The notes under the pieces are model-generated. The model did not search any database and was not told where the DNA came from. It saw only the letters and a program-made list of their open reading frames with translations. The position numbers and the translations under genes were made by a program. Of a stretch of DNA of 64,000 nucleotides, positions 53,870 through 64,000 are shown in pieces. Origin of the DNA: Alloascoidea africana (Eukaryota > Ascomycota > Alloascoideomycetes > Alloascoideales > Alloascoideaceae); contig JAKTTT010000020.1 in NCBI GenBank assembly GCA_030581615.1, positions 1-64,000 of the forward strand. Direction: 5' to 3'. Numbering within the stretch: position 1 is the stretch's first letter; each line of letters starts with the position of its first letter.

Positions 53870-54327
53870 CTACTCCGAAAGTACGCCAACAAAAGGATAC
53901 TTTTTATCGAAAAAAGTAGCCCATTCGTTTAAAGATTCCACCTCTCCTGGCTCCAAATCCGCAAGTGAATCGATTGGCTCGTCAAAGGAGTTTATCACGC
54001 CTGTGTTCATCTCTCCCCGTCCGTATGGACAAGGAAGAGTTGGTTAGCGAAGCGGACCAAAACATGGGCATTTTCTTTAGAAAGCAATCCGGTGGCATCC
54101 AGAGGAACCCAATGCCTAACTCAGTACTCACCAGGATTGATCGAGTTTGTAGCCAGGCCCCTTGAAGCATCATGGCCAGCGAAGATAGCGTAAGATCCCC
54201 CTGGTCCATAAAAGGCGGCTCCAGTTGTGACATCATAAACTTTGCCCTTAATCGCAAGATATATAGAGGGGTTGGAGACACCGTTATACTGCTCGAGCTC
54301 TTTTCTTGTGAATTTCTTTGACGACAT
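53870..54327 (-). CDS. DAP1: MAPR-family haem protein Dap1, two exons
   Basis: Exons are 54327-54132 and 54000-53870; 108 residues. Exon 1 gives KFTRKELEQYNG, then IYLAIKGKVYDVTTGAAFYG, then AIFAGHDASRGLATNS. This is the membrane-associated progesterone-receptor (cytochrome b5-like) domain with the haem-binding Tyr region YGPGGSY. Exon 2 gives VINSFDEPIDSLADLE and ends KKYPFVGVLSE, matching the Dap1 end. The hydrophobic N-terminal extension of S. cerevisiae Dap1 (152 residues) is missing, so the protein is essentially the bare domain. The 131-nt intron has a GTGAGT donor and GCTAACC branch. Dap1 stabilises the sterol-demethylase P450 Erg11 and supports azole and damage resistance. Confidence 0.9.
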
Positions 54328-54612
54328 GGGATCGGAGGTGTGTGAGTGAACTGGAACTGGATCTAGTTCTCAAGAAATGAATAGGTGGTGTTGGTTGGGA
54401 GCCTGATACAATAATTACTAGTCTTGTATTAACTGTGTGCCCCCAGTCTTTATTATCTCCGATCAGGCAACCTTCATACAAAGCTAGAATCTTTCCATAC
54501 AAAACAAATGCTATATCCACAATGCAATACAAAAACAAACAACAAATGAAGACCAAAATAATAATAAAAAAAAAATGTATAAAAAATGAAACCGAATTCT
54601 ATATCTCGCTGG

Positions 54613-57117
54613 TCATGTTGATCTCATATGATCGTCCTGTTGCGACAGAGTTCTCGCACCATTGTCCAACAGCTCCCCTACCAGATCAAGTTCCGTTTGA
54701 GCTGTTGCAAGCTCACCTTTAGCCAATGCGTCTCTGACTCTGGGAAATGTGTTGGAGAGCCATTCGTAATCGGCAAAATCTTCTCCCAAATTCTCGCCAG
54801 CGGAAGGTGGGAGTAACTGCGGTCCAAATATAACATTACGCAGAAATTGAGAATCTTCTCTTGTTAACAAATGCTTTCCAAATTTTACAAGACGTTCGTT
54901 CCACGAGAATCGAAGAGCTGTAACTGGAGCAGGCTCAGAAAACCCATTACTTATAACAGTGTCCTTCCAAGCACTTGAAAACTCGTTGTATTTCGTAGCT
55001 GAGGCTTTGATGGTTTCGAGCGCCCCATGGACAGAGCCATAGTTAAGTTCAAACGCCCCATTCAACGTTTTGGCGTACTTCTCCAAGTCATCCAGGTATT
55101 CCTCAATGGCATAGGCTAGCCGCGTGTGATTTGCTGGTATAATCGGCTGGTCAGTTAAGGAAAACGCAACTTTAGCAATAATTTCGGACAATGTGGAGTA
55201 GTACTCAAGCCCCGAAATCATATCTTTAGACTTGATTCTGTCAAAACAAGATTTCGGAGGATGCTGCTGTCCTCGAAAAGAAACGTCCAGAAAAGAAACT
55301 CCGCTTTGGGATACCATAGACAATGCATTTCCTGGTATTTCCCCAACTTCAATAAGCGTCTTATCGCCCCAAACCTGTAAACAACTCTTGTTTCCACTGT
55401 TGGGATAAATAACATTGTCCAATACCTCCGATAAAACAGACTCTAGGCTTGGATCTCCAGAAACGTGCAGTTCAGATCCCGAAACAGCGGAATCAAGATT
55501 GATGTAAGCATAAACCTCGTCTTCCAAAACAGACTTGAATGTCGATGTAAATGCTTTACTCCCAGCGAGGTCATACTCACTCCCATCCCAGCTTATGAAA
55601 TAAATAGACCTAAGGGGCATCCAATTAAACTTTTGCTGTAAACTTTTCAAAAGGTGCGTAACTTCCAGCAATATGGCCATTCCAGAATTGGGATCAACTG
55701 CACCAAGGCAAGGTGAATCTCGCTGTGCTCCGATTACAATGGCCCTTTCACTCTGTTCTCCACCGGGAATTTTGCCAATCAGATTCCACATAGGATGCGA
55801 CTCTTGTTGTATATTTTCATTCTTTAAATGTATTGGCAAGAAACTGGTCTGGTTGCCTGTCCACCACTCTATACCAGGGATGCCAGGTTTCCAATTGTCA
55901 TCTTCCAGCCGAAGGCCGTGTCCAACAACTACATCTGTCATTATCCGTTGTAAATCTTTCCAAGATACTGGAAGAGTAGGTATTAAGGTAGCATCTGCGT
56001 ATGGGACCTTCACTGGCTGTCTCTCCAGTAGACTCATCATTTCGTCCGTCTCGGAATTCTCACCGCTATCCCAGTCACTAAAAAAGACCACAGCTTTTGC
56101 GCCATATAATTCGCAAGTCTTTACTTGCATGTATGCGGGTATTCGTTTGCTATAGCGAACAAAGACAATGGCGTCTTGGATTTGAATGTGGTTTGATAGT
56201 AGGTATTCAAAGTCAAGCTTTCTTGCATAGTTTGCATAGACCACACTTCCGACTGCTTCCCCGTTTTTCGAGTAAGGATTATAGCCATATCTTTCAATTC
56301 CAGGGGGTGAGCCGTCCTCGTTTTGATAATTTTCGAATAGAGAAGCTGAAAATGCAGCTTTGTCTGAATTGACAATTTCTAAAATACTGTTGCCCGTTGG
56401 ATAGTTTAAAAAACCTGTAAATTCAAATACCTCTACGGAATCAATTCCAAGAGCTTGAAATTTGCTTTTGGTGAACTCCATAAGAGTTTTGTCTCCAACT
56501 GTTCCAGCAATGTGTGGCATTGATGACAAATATCTGAGGTTTTCCTCAATTCGTAGTTCATCAGTTCCCTCTGCAATAAACTTGTCAATGTCTTCAAGAC
56601 TGTAGAATTTGGGAATTAGTGCTCCTGTCCCTAATGGGTCAAAATTCGTGTCTCCTGTTTTCATTATGGCATATAGAACAAAAGACACCATCAATATGTA
56701 AATCAGTCGTTTCAAAATCAAAGGATTGCCGATTTTTCCCAGATACTGGTCTACTTTTAAAGATGACAAATCCCAAAGCTGAGAAATTGGATCCCATATT
56801 TTCTGAACTGGATCCACGATTTTGGATGTGAATTGTTGTGCTAAGCTATGCGATGCGATACTGGCTCTGTCTGATATCGTTCGTGGTTGGCCATCATAAC
56901 ATCTACTTTCTGGTTCTTCAACCTCAAACCGCTCCATAGTTCGTCCTGATAACGTTCGATCATCTTCATCACTACTTATGTCAAAGTCGTCATTGTCCTG
57001 ATCGAGGCGTGAAGCTGATGGGTTGTCTAAGGTCACAGGCGCCTCATAGGATGGGGGCAGTAATGGTAAAGAGGATTCATTACTGTCAAAGGCATTTGGT
57101 AGAATTGAAGGAGGCAT
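54613..57117 (-). CDS. TRE1: Transferrin-receptor-like membrane protein (Tre1/Tre2 type)
   Basis: An 834-residue type II membrane protein. The cytosolic N terminus has a PPSY motif (21-24), the WW-domain ligand by which Tre1/Tre2 work with Bsd2/Rsp5 in metal-transporter sorting. One membrane segment lies at about 138-153. Then come a PA domain (YKIPAYMQ-like RIPAYMQVKTCELYGAKAV, about 320-345), an M28 peptidase-like domain and a C-terminal helical dimerisation domain. Peptidase metal ligands are degraded: the family His is Gln465 (GAQRDSPCLGAVDPNSG) and the catalytic Glu pair region reads DGSEYDLAGS (511-520). It is therefore likely non-enzymatic, as in transferrin receptor. Vps70 is a related alternative; the PPxY motif favours Tre1/Tre2. 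Confidence 0.78.
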   Translation of the reverse strand: MPPSILPNAFDSNESSLPLLPPSYEAPVTLDNPSASRLDQDNDDFDISSDEDDRTLSGRTMERFEVEEPESRCYDGQPRTISDRASIASHSLAQQFTSKIVDPVQKIWDPISQLWDLSSLKVDQYLGKIGNPLILKRLIYILMVSFVLYAIMKTGDTNFDPLGTGALIPKFYSLEDIDKFIAEGTDELRIEENLRYLSSMPHIAGTVGDKTLMEFTKSKFQALGIDSVEVFEFTGFLNYPTGNSILEIVNSDKAAFSASLFENYQNEDGSPPGIERYGYNPYSKNGEAVGSVVYANYARKLDFEYLLSNHIQIQDAIVFVRYSKRIPAYMQVKTCELYGAKAVVFFSDWDSGENSETDEMMSLLERQPVKVPYADATLIPTLPVSWKDLQRIMTDVVVGHGLRLEDDNWKPGIPGIEWWTGNQTSFLPIHLKNENIQQESHPMWNLIGKIPGGEQSERAIVIGAQRDSPCLGAVDPNSGMAILLEVTHLLKSLQQKFNWMPLRSIYFISWDGSEYDLAGSKAFTSTFKSVLEDEVYAYINLDSAVSGSELHVSGDPSLESVLSEVLDNVIYPNSGNKSCLQVWGDKTLIEVGEIPGNALSMVSQSGVSFLDVSFRGQQHPPKSCFDRIKSKDMISGLEYYSTLSEIIAKVAFSLTDQPIIPANHTRLAYAIEEYLDDLEKYAKTLNGAFELNYGSVHGALETIKASATKYNEFSSAWKDTVISNGFSEPAPVTALRFSWNERLVKFGKHLLTREDSQFLRNVIFGPQLLPPSAGENLGEDFADYEWLSNTFPRVRDALAKGELATAQTELDLVGELLDNGARTLSQQDDHMRST

Positions 57118-57942
57118 AGCTACAAATTTGTTATGAAAGCATTCAGATTGAAATCAAAAGCTTTTGAGTTTTTTTTGTTATAAAGGTGGTAGAATGATCA
57201 AGCCAGGGTTGGATGTAGTGGTGAAAAGCAAAAAGTGGACAAAGCACCATAAAGCGTGCCACAGAGAAATTACACCCGAACACGCTGATAAAGGAGGAGG
57301 CTTAGTAGATGCTAAACTATTTCAATTTTGGCTCTGAAATGGGCAACGAAAAGAGGAATTGTTTTGGGGCCAAGATAGCTTGACATTGAAATTCCCATGG
57401 TCTCGTCGGTAACTTTAAAGATATCGCAAGGGTCGTTCCTGTATTTACGTGGGCAGGTGTTAATATCATCATGCCTTATCTTGGTGAAGCTGTAATACCG
57501 GGTTAACTACTGGGAGAAGGAGCATTTTACAGGGAGAAAGACTTTTTTGGCTGGATGCTGAAACAACTTTGATGTGTTTGTAGCTAATCGTTTTTTTTTA
57601 GATTAAAGTAGATTGTTAATGGTCCAACAGTAGATGGGCGCCTCAGCGATAGAATAGTCCGAAATGCTATTATAATGACTAAAAGGCGTGTTTAGATCGG
57701 AATTATCTACAATGGATTATTTTTAATCCTACTTTTTCTTTTAGCATTCCAGTATTAGCTAGCTGATTTCTGATTCTTCAATTCAATCTGCACCTAAAAT
57801 TATGTCATATCAACATCAAAAAAGAAGACAAAAGCCTACCCATCTTAAAAAAATTAACATCCCAAAGCAAAAAAACAAATTAGAAAAATTAGGATATGGT
57901 CCTAGCAGAAATGGACACGAACATGGATTGATAAGTAAACAT
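57118..57942. other. Intergenic, TRE promoter and oxygenase 3' region
   Basis: No gene was recognised. A-rich runs at 57840-57890 lie just 3' of the oxygenase stop. Confidence 0.4.
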
Positions 57943-59028
57943 TTAGACGAACTCCGCGTACAAATCTTCCTTTCCAGGAACAACCATTTCCTTCAACGTA
58001 AAGTCGAGATAGTCTCGCATCTCTTTCAACATCTTCATTGCTTCAGATTTCTTAAAACCCTCACCATTCTCCATCCTCTCCATCATTGTCTTTTCCAAAT
58101 TCTTCAAGTTTTGAGCAACGCGATCACATCTGTATCCAATAAACTGAGGGTAAAAAGTGTTAAAATCGGTGGATGAGTCGGTTTCGGGTCGTACAGTTGT
58201 CAAAACCGTGCCATCTTTGATGGCGGGGTCCTTTGGACGATAAGAAGTAACCATTGTGATTCGTTCCTTGTAATGAGTAGGTTTAGGTGCCAAATGTTTA
58301 ATGATACGTCCTTGTAGAACCGTTGCATAACCTTGTTGTGGGCCTTCAACCATTGAAATCTCTCCATTCAACGGCTTTTTCATATAGGTTCCAGCATCAG
58401 ACATGTTGGTAGTATCGCTAAGCATCAAAACACAGACAAATGGGTATGAATCGTAGTGCCAGCCAACAAGCGCCGGCATGTCCTCAGTTCCCCTAGTTGT
58501 TGCAGCATTCACATCATTTCCCTCAGAAGCTCGAATGTCCATATTGACATGAGCAACTTCGAAATCAAAGCAAACTTGAAGTTCCACACCCGCCATTTCG
58601 GAAACTATTCTAACAGTCTCTGGATGAGTCCAGGCGGCGTATGTGAAGGGGGTGCTTTCTTTGGCGTAACCGCGCAAAACACATTGCAAATTTTCTCGAT
58701 CCTCTTTTAGATTATTAGAATTGTGAGATACTTTCCCAAACTTTTCAATAAGCTTTGCGTTGATGATCTCCTTCCTCATAATCGCAATAGCTTCTGGGCT
58801 AAACATGCTGAAAGGAGACGTTACAGCAACGGGCGAGATTCCCTTTTCTTGGTCAATCCCAAGCTCTTCCAACATCACAATGTTATCAGCAGGCTTGTAG
58901 GCAAGATGAATCTTTGGGTTAAACTTTGGAATATCTAGGAAACTGAAGGGCGCGCTATTAACGGTGTTTCTAATAGATTCCTTTGCGACAAAAAGCGGAG
59001 CTGCTGGGCAGTCGATAACCGATGTCAT
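57943..59028 (-). CDS. 2-oxoglutarate/Fe(II)-dependent oxygenase-like protein, role unknown
   Basis: A 361-residue protein from the first ATG (MTSVIDCPAAPLFVAK); the open frame continues 114 nt upstream but only from a TTG. The iron site is visible: GWHYDSYPFVCVLML supplies His-x-Asp, IIKHLAPKPTHYKERITMVT supplies the distal His and the Arg that would bind 2-oxoglutarate, and QQGYATVLQGR precedes it in the jelly-roll. A C-terminal helical region (QNLKNLEKTMMERMENGEGF) follows. A minus-strand TATA element (TATATATT, about 59142-59149) lies 115 bp upstream of the ATG. The family appears mainly fungal and I know no assigned substrate; candidates such as small-molecule hydroxylation are speculation. 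It has no obvious partner gene beside it. Confidence 0.75.
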   Translation of the reverse strand: MTSVIDCPAAPLFVAKESIRNTVNSAPFSFLDIPKFNPKIHLAYKPADNIVMLEELGIDQEKGISPVAVTSPFSMFSPEAIAIMRKEIINAKLIEKFGKVSHNSNNLKEDRENLQCVLRGYAKESTPFTYAAWTHPETVRIVSEMAGVELQVCFDFEVAHVNMDIRASEGNDVNAATTRGTEDMPALVGWHYDSYPFVCVLMLSDTTNMSDAGTYMKKPLNGEISMVEGPQQGYATVLQGRIIKHLAPKPTHYKERITMVTSYRPKDPAIKDGTVLTTVRPETDSSTDFNTFYPQFIGYRCDRVAQNLKNLEKTMMERMENGEGFKKSEAMKMLKEMRDYLDFTLKEMVVPGKEDLYAEFV

Positions 59029-61228
59029 TTTTGGAAATATCAAAATAGACTCCTGTGATGAAGGGAAAGGCCGTAGAGAACTGTAAACAGAAAGAAGCTG
59101 GTGGCGTTCAACTCCAAAAGAAAAGCCGAGATTTGTTGTCAAATATATACGATCGGTGTGAGTCTTATCTGATTGCTCATCGGATCAACTAAGTAAAACA
59201 ACGTTTATGGAAATTACTTCCAAAGGGGGGAACGCAGCCTAACTAAAGCTGATGCGAAATGCAAGTCGGTAGTCTTGTTTTTCCTCGTTGGTACACCTGC
59301 AGTAAGATATTGGCCCCTTATCGTGGCTGCTGATAAGCAAGAAGGCTAAAAAGGGAACAAACAAAAGAAAATTGGTTCTTTCTGCAATAGATCTGCAAAT
59401 CTTATAGTGATCTTTTTCCAATTTTGTTTAGTAGAATGCGATTAATGGTGGGCGTCCCTTGCTTGTCTGGGGTAAAACGCCAGATACATAACGATTATTG
59501 TTGAATCTTGAGTATCCATTTCCGTGTGATCTAACCCGATATCGATAAACCCCACCAAGACTACCGTTTTCAGTTAGATCTAGACTAGATCAGCATTTAA
59601 TGAGCTTTGGTCGATATACCACAGTTGGGAACAGTCTAATCTCCAACCCGATCAGGAACTATATCACTTCTTGTGATCCAGAGTCAACTCTTGAGAGGGT
59701 TCTAATCTTTAAAAAGTCATAAACTATGTAGCCAGAGATCAACTTTATAATTGCAAACTTTATTCTCGTACATATCAGCTTTGTTCTTCCCCAAACAGAG
59801 GTCCAAAAAGAAAGTTATGATACCTGGTTTCGTTAAGACGTGTTTATCATGATGTCTCAATTAAACGCCTACAGTACAGAGATTTTCACTTCAAACTACA
59901 ACACAAGTAAGGAAAATAGTAGGCATTGCAAATCTTTGCCAATTTAAGTCCAAATAAACTTGTTCATTTACCATCAGATTAGCGCTCTAAATTCATTTAA
60001 CGGAAGCCTATCCGTGATTCATTTTCTACAACTACTTCGGCTTTTTGTTCTTGTTTCTCAGCAAGGGTTTTGTCGGGATGCCGTTTGATAATAGTTCTTT
60101 GGCAAAAAAAGAAAAAAGGAAACGGAATAAAAAGTGCAGGGTTATTAAAAGCTACTCTCTTTTAGAAAGGACTAGAACTGTGACAGTACTTTAATTTTTC
60201 AAAAGCTTTCTTGATCCTAAGAGATAATCATTTGTCTGGCAACTAGTACCATGCAAGTACATGTCCGAAGTCTAGGACAGAAGTTCAAAATCCAGCTTGT
60301 TTATAGACCAAGACATCCAACCAGAAGAAGCAAAACCGAAAGAGACATTTTAAAACGGCTCTTTTAACATATGCAACATAGCCCCAAAGTATAATTAACG
60401 TATGACAAATAAATAATTAAAAAAAGCTATGGCTGAATCAACCTTGAATAAAAAAATGACTTTGGGAATTGTCTAACAGTAAGAAATGAAAAGGTTGACC
60501 CAAGACAGCATTATCAAGATATCACCGTATAACTAGAGAATAGAAAAGAAAGCAGAAACAGCTGTTTTACTTTTTGTTTTCAAAATTTATGCCTTTATAT
60601 GGTACATACCAGGTAAAATAGATCTGATGTTGACAATGGCGTGTGGTCGCCCCAAGCCAGTGATTATTCTCAGTTACGTCTTAATTTCCTTGGCTGTTTA
60701 TCTTTCTTTTCGTTTATCGTCTTTTTTTTGTATTCTCGAAAGTATTCATTTAATTTCACTCATTATGTTTGACCGTAGCCAATGTTCCATTGTTTTTCCC
60801 ATCAGCCCGAGATACATTAAATACGTAAAACAAATGAGCCTTGACAAAATCGCATACCACTGACCACTCAATCCATATTTGAGTGAGATTGTATAGACGT
60901 ACTTAAAAATCAAATAGAGCAAAAAAGATACAAATAAATATAAAAAATGGCCAAGATCAAATACATGAAAAACATTAAAGGATGTAAAACTTTTTTACCA
61001 GAAGACAATAACGATACAAAAAAGAGAGAAGAGAGAAGAGGAAAAAGGGAAGAGAAATCATTACAGACTTGGAAGAAACAAAATAGACAAGATAATAAAG
61101 ATGCTTTGGTCTAAAAATCGTAACATTGAAACCAAGAGTGATAATAAAAATACTGTAAACTCAACAACGCGAGCTTGCACACAGGTTTTCTTTTTTTTTT
61201 TTAATTTTTTTTGAAAATATCCACAATT
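59029..61228. other. 2.2-kb intergenic region; no gene recognised
   Basis: AT-rich, with poly-A/T runs near 60105, 60415 and 61190-61213 (the last probably at the 3' end of the RGS gene). A 78-codon frame at 60627-60863 is hydrophobic but non-descript. Confidence 0.4.
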
Positions 61229-63055
61229 TCATGGTCTATTAGACCTTTTAATATGTCGTCTAAGACGACGAGGAACGCTGAAATGTAGCCATGAGTGCTT
61301 ATCCCTACGGGATTCATAACCTTCCTCATAATCTTCTGAAGTCGCATTGCTATCACTTGAATCGCATCTGCTTATATCTCTTTGATTGGGTCTCCCCATC
61401 TTGAAATCCTCAACATTCGTTGAGCTTCGCTTTGAAATGTGTTTCAACGGCGATTCACAATTAGCAGAGGACACTTTACACGAGGACAGATTAATCTCTG
61501 ATAGACTTAAAGGTGTGTTTTGTGAGATAGGGGCTGAAATTTGGTTACCAGATCTGCTGCTATTGGAGTTGAGACTCCAGAAGGAAAGGGTTCGAGGAAT
61601 TGACACCTTGAGTTGAGAAACTGATTTTGGATGAGAAAGAGGATCTGAATATGTACAGTGAGAACTAATTGGCTGAAGAAATGGTTTATCATCAGTGTCG
61701 ATTTCGTTTAGAGGAAAATGATGAGAATCATCCTCTTTGCCGCTCTTAATAGTGGGCATTAAGCGGACATCGGAGTGGGATGCAGTCATTGAGATTTTCA
61801 ATTCTAAACTTGATTTTCGGCTATGCCCTTCTGACATGATACCCTGTGGTTTTGTCTTTAGGCTTTTAATTGGTGATGATAAAGTTGGGCTACTGAAGAA
61901 CTTTCTAAATGGTGACATATGCTTTTCCGACAACTCTTGACCGTTAACTTGGCTAGATCTCTCAATTTCTCGAGCCGATAGCACAGGCTTGATTTGAACG
62001 ACTGGATCAGAAACGTAGTTGGGTAAAGAATACTCTGTTTTTGAAGGCATTAATTTAGGAAGGTCATATGGTTGACTCTTTTTCTCGGTTAAATGGCTAA
62101 GATGTCTTGTTTTGCCCTCCGGTATAGATGTGATTCTCGAATCTATCGAAGTGATTGAAGTCATTGAGGTCATAGAGGTTACCGTTGTTGAAATGGTGGC
62201 TTTGGAATTTTGAGCTGATAATGCAGGAGGAGGGGGTAGAGGAGGGACATTGTCATCATCATCATCGAATGGCTGGAAAAATGGACATATATTATTAATG
62301 CTGTTGATCCTACTCCGGTCAGATATCATGGTTGGTAGACTCTGTGGCCTGACCATTTTGGGGAAGGCTGTTGAGGCCCCTGGATTTCCAGTGGTTTGTG
62401 GTGAGAGCATGTTTTCTTCACACTCCATCTCCGAGTAGTTGTAAGGGACTGGCGGTTCTGAAGCATGTTTGGCCTTTGTAGAACGATTATTGGGCTTGTT
62501 TAGGCAAGAACTGTGCGAGCTCTGATACGCAAAAAACGCGTTCAGATGGCCATCTTTTATCATATCTCTAACAATTAAATACGCGTCTTTCAGTATATCC
62601 GGATCGGGGATTTGAGTGAGATTCAGGGTGAGATTTGGAGCTGAAACATGTTCCTTCGTGTTGTCGTACCTTGAGCTAGTTATGACGTTTGGTGGGGGAA
62701 AACTGCTGACGGCTGGCGAATTCTTCTCGAAAATTTGGTCGCGTACTTCGCAGGAAATGTTGACTTCGTAAGGCGAAGAAGGTGCTATGCTGGAGCTGAT
62801 GATATTTGTCCACAAAGTTTTCAGCTTTGTTGTCACGGCCTCTAACTTGAGATCGTCTTGGGGCTTTCTGTTCTTTTTGAGTAGTAGACCAAGATAATCC
62901 TTGTGTAAACTTCTGTATTCACGAACTTTTAGAACGAAATTTATGTTTTCGATGGAATGCGTTTTAAGCAGATACAGCTGTAGGTCGCGCAGCGAGTATG
63001 GAGACGGAATTCTGTTTGCAAGTATATCCTCGAAGCAAATATGGTTGAGGGCCAT
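61229..63055 (-). CDS. RGS-domain protein with long Ser-rich tail
   Basis: A 608-residue single-exon protein. The N terminus FEDILANRIPSPYSLRDLQL, then YLLKTHSIENINFVLKVREY, is the first half of an RGS domain (the family pattern is L...L..PPFSL.DF..FL...H..ENL.F). The second half, PDPDILKDAYLIVRDMIKDG, lies near residue 155 after a variable insert, so the domain is split as in fungal Rgs2-like proteins. The remaining 430 residues are polar, with a PPLPPPPA run near 270, many Ser/Thr and a basic end (RRLRRHIKRSNRP). RGS proteins speed GTP hydrolysis on Galpha; in S. cerevisiae Rgs2 acts on Gpa2 in glucose signalling. Assignment to Rgs2 rather than another RGS subgroup is tentative, and the tail is much longer than in Rgs2. 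Confidence 0.7.
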   Translation of the reverse strand: MALNHICFEDILANRIPSPYSLRDLQLYLLKTHSIENINFVLKVREYRSLHKDYLGLLLKKNRKPQDDLKLEAVTTKLKTLWTNIISSSIAPSSPYEVNISCEVRDQIFEKNSPAVSSFPPPNVITSSRYDNTKEHVSAPNLTLNLTQIPDPDILKDAYLIVRDMIKDGHLNAFFAYQSSHSSCLNKPNNRSTKAKHASEPPVPYNYSEMECEENMLSPQTTGNPGASTAFPKMVRPQSLPTMISDRSRINSINNICPFFQPFDDDDDNVPPLPPPPALSAQNSKATISTTVTSMTSMTSITSIDSRITSIPEGKTRHLSHLTEKKSQPYDLPKLMPSKTEYSLPNYVSDPVVQIKPVLSAREIERSSQVNGQELSEKHMSPFRKFFSSPTLSSPIKSLKTKPQGIMSEGHSRKSSLELKISMTASHSDVRLMPTIKSGKEDDSHHFPLNEIDTDDKPFLQPISSHCTYSDPLSHPKSVSQLKVSIPRTLSFWSLNSNSSRSGNQISAPISQNTPLSLSEINLSSCKVSSANCESPLKHISKRSSTNVEDFKMGRPNQRDISRCDSSDSNATSEDYEEGYESRRDKHSWLHFSVPRRLRRHIKRSNRP

Positions 63056-64000
63056 TTTGTGATGGTCGTGTTGTTAGCAGGGAGCTCGGTTCTTACAAGA
63101 TGAGTATTCAGTCGACGAGTAGCAAAAAACGTTCTTCCATGAAATAGTTGGAATCCTGCTAGAGATATCGGCGGACGGTACCGTTAAGTACCAGCACCAT
63201 CATGGCATCCGCCTGGCATGGCGATATTTAATTGCCCACTCAATGCGTGGGCGATTTAAGGCATTTTGCAGCCAGCGGTTTTCTAGTAACGTTATACCGC
63301 TTGCAGAAGCGGAGAGCTGGCATGCGATGAAAAAGCTCTGAGCAGTGAGTGCATTGGCTTCTGAAGGATTCTGTTGAGAATCTCACACACCTGTACTTGT
63401 CTCGAAAAATCCGCCAATTCGGACGTAGGCCTTGGGAATTTAATTCTCCCTCTAATTTTAAGGCTTCCGGCTGCTTTGTGTTTTTGTCATCGTGTATAAG
63501 AGCGTTTGGCCTGGACCTACCTAAATCCCATCCGCCTTTGCACATAATCTTTGATCATGAAACAAGTATCGCTAGTCAGGTCTCGTTAGATACAGGGGCA
63601 AAAAAAAACCGTTGTCGATGACCTTTTTTGCTAAAAACATTGTGACCTTCAAGTCACAAGTGATTGCCTATGTGACGGGTGTGGATAGCGAAACGGTCAT
63701 TTACATTCTAGAACTATATGGTCGTGTGTGAAGGAAGAAAGATCAGGCTTAGATGACCCTTTCGACACAAATCATTAGTCTGAAAGACCGCACAAGGGAT
63801 ATAAATTTATTTAATAATATCGTGGAAGAAATATAGCTTTCTGTCTAATCTGTCCCAGCAATTGCAAGATGATTGGCGGAATATAAACAGCTTTAATACG
63901 CTCAGGTGAGTTCATGTTGTGTTGTTCTCCAGAAAGTTGTTCCATAGATATTCAGTTTCATTTGCTTGTTTCGCTATCAGCAGTCAGTTTCACATTATGT
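63056..64000. other. RGS promoter and window end
   Basis: No gene was recognised. The open frames in 63240-63621 on both strands have no family resemblance. The window ends within non-coding sequence. Confidence 0.4.

Noticed and set aside
60627-60863. Hydrophobic 78-codon frame
   Set aside because: Starts at TTG-type context in AT-rich DNA; hydrophobicity is expected from T-rich codons.
63240-63545. 101-codon minus-strand frame near the window end
   Set aside because: No domain and overlapped by another frame on the other strand; likely chance.
1-64000. CRISPR arrays, bacterial operons, riboswitches
   Set aside because: The sequence is eukaryotic; no direct-repeat array or ribosome-binding pattern was seen.

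Overview
This window is nuclear DNA from a budding yeast (Saccharomycotina). Evidence: compact genes, 31 short introns I can place (about 50-184 nt, mostly GTATGT/GTAAGT-like donors and CTAAC-like branch points), a tRNA-Ile(AAU), tRNA-proximal LTR-element debris, and a yeast-specific gene set (VTC5, IES1, YME2, DAP1). Highly conserved leucines of Smc4 and glutamate dehydrogenase are encoded by CTG, so the standard code fits and the CUG-Ser/Ala clades do not. Intron density is above that of S. cerevisiae; a methylotrophic-yeast relative is possible, but I cannot name the species.

Layout. 0-4.4 kb: a secreted Ser/Thr-rich wall protein and a carboxypeptidase Y fragment. 4.4-13.6 kb: SMC4 and ARP6 (divergent), then VTC5. 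16.5-22.5 kb: BRE1, a CaM kinase and a small two-exon gene of unknown function. 22.5-26.6 kb: gene-poor, with a perfect 69-bp and a perfect 346-bp inverted repeat and Ty3/gypsy-like fossil pieces, ending at tRNA-Ile. 27.2-40.1 kb: five minus-strand genes, GDH1-type glutamate dehydrogenase, IES1, YME2, a 14-exon MSH4, and a sirtuin whose catalytic histidine is replaced. 40.7-43.5 kb: apparent gene desert. 43.5-47.6 kb: a divergent serine-esterase/Baeyer-Villiger monooxygenase pair. 47.7-50.2 kb: SCL1 and HOS2 (divergent). 50.8-54.3 kb: three haem-protein genes in a row (cytochrome c peroxidase-like, tail-anchored cytochrome b5, DAP1). 54.6-63.1 kb: a transferrin-receptor-like protein, a 2-oxoglutarate oxygenase of unknown role and an RGS-domain protein.

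Functional themes. Six genes act in chromatin or are built on chromatin-enzyme folds (SMC4, ARP6, BRE1, IES1, the sirtuin-like gene, HOS2). The most unusual items are the apparently catalytically dead sirtuin, the MSH4 gene with a GC-AG intron inside its Walker A codons and many AAG 3' splice sites, the hairpin-shaped LTR fossil, and the esterase/monooxygenase pair.

Limits: all exon joins were made by eye from reading-frame continuity, splice consensus and remembered family alignments. Start codons were placed at ATG even where open reading continues upstream.
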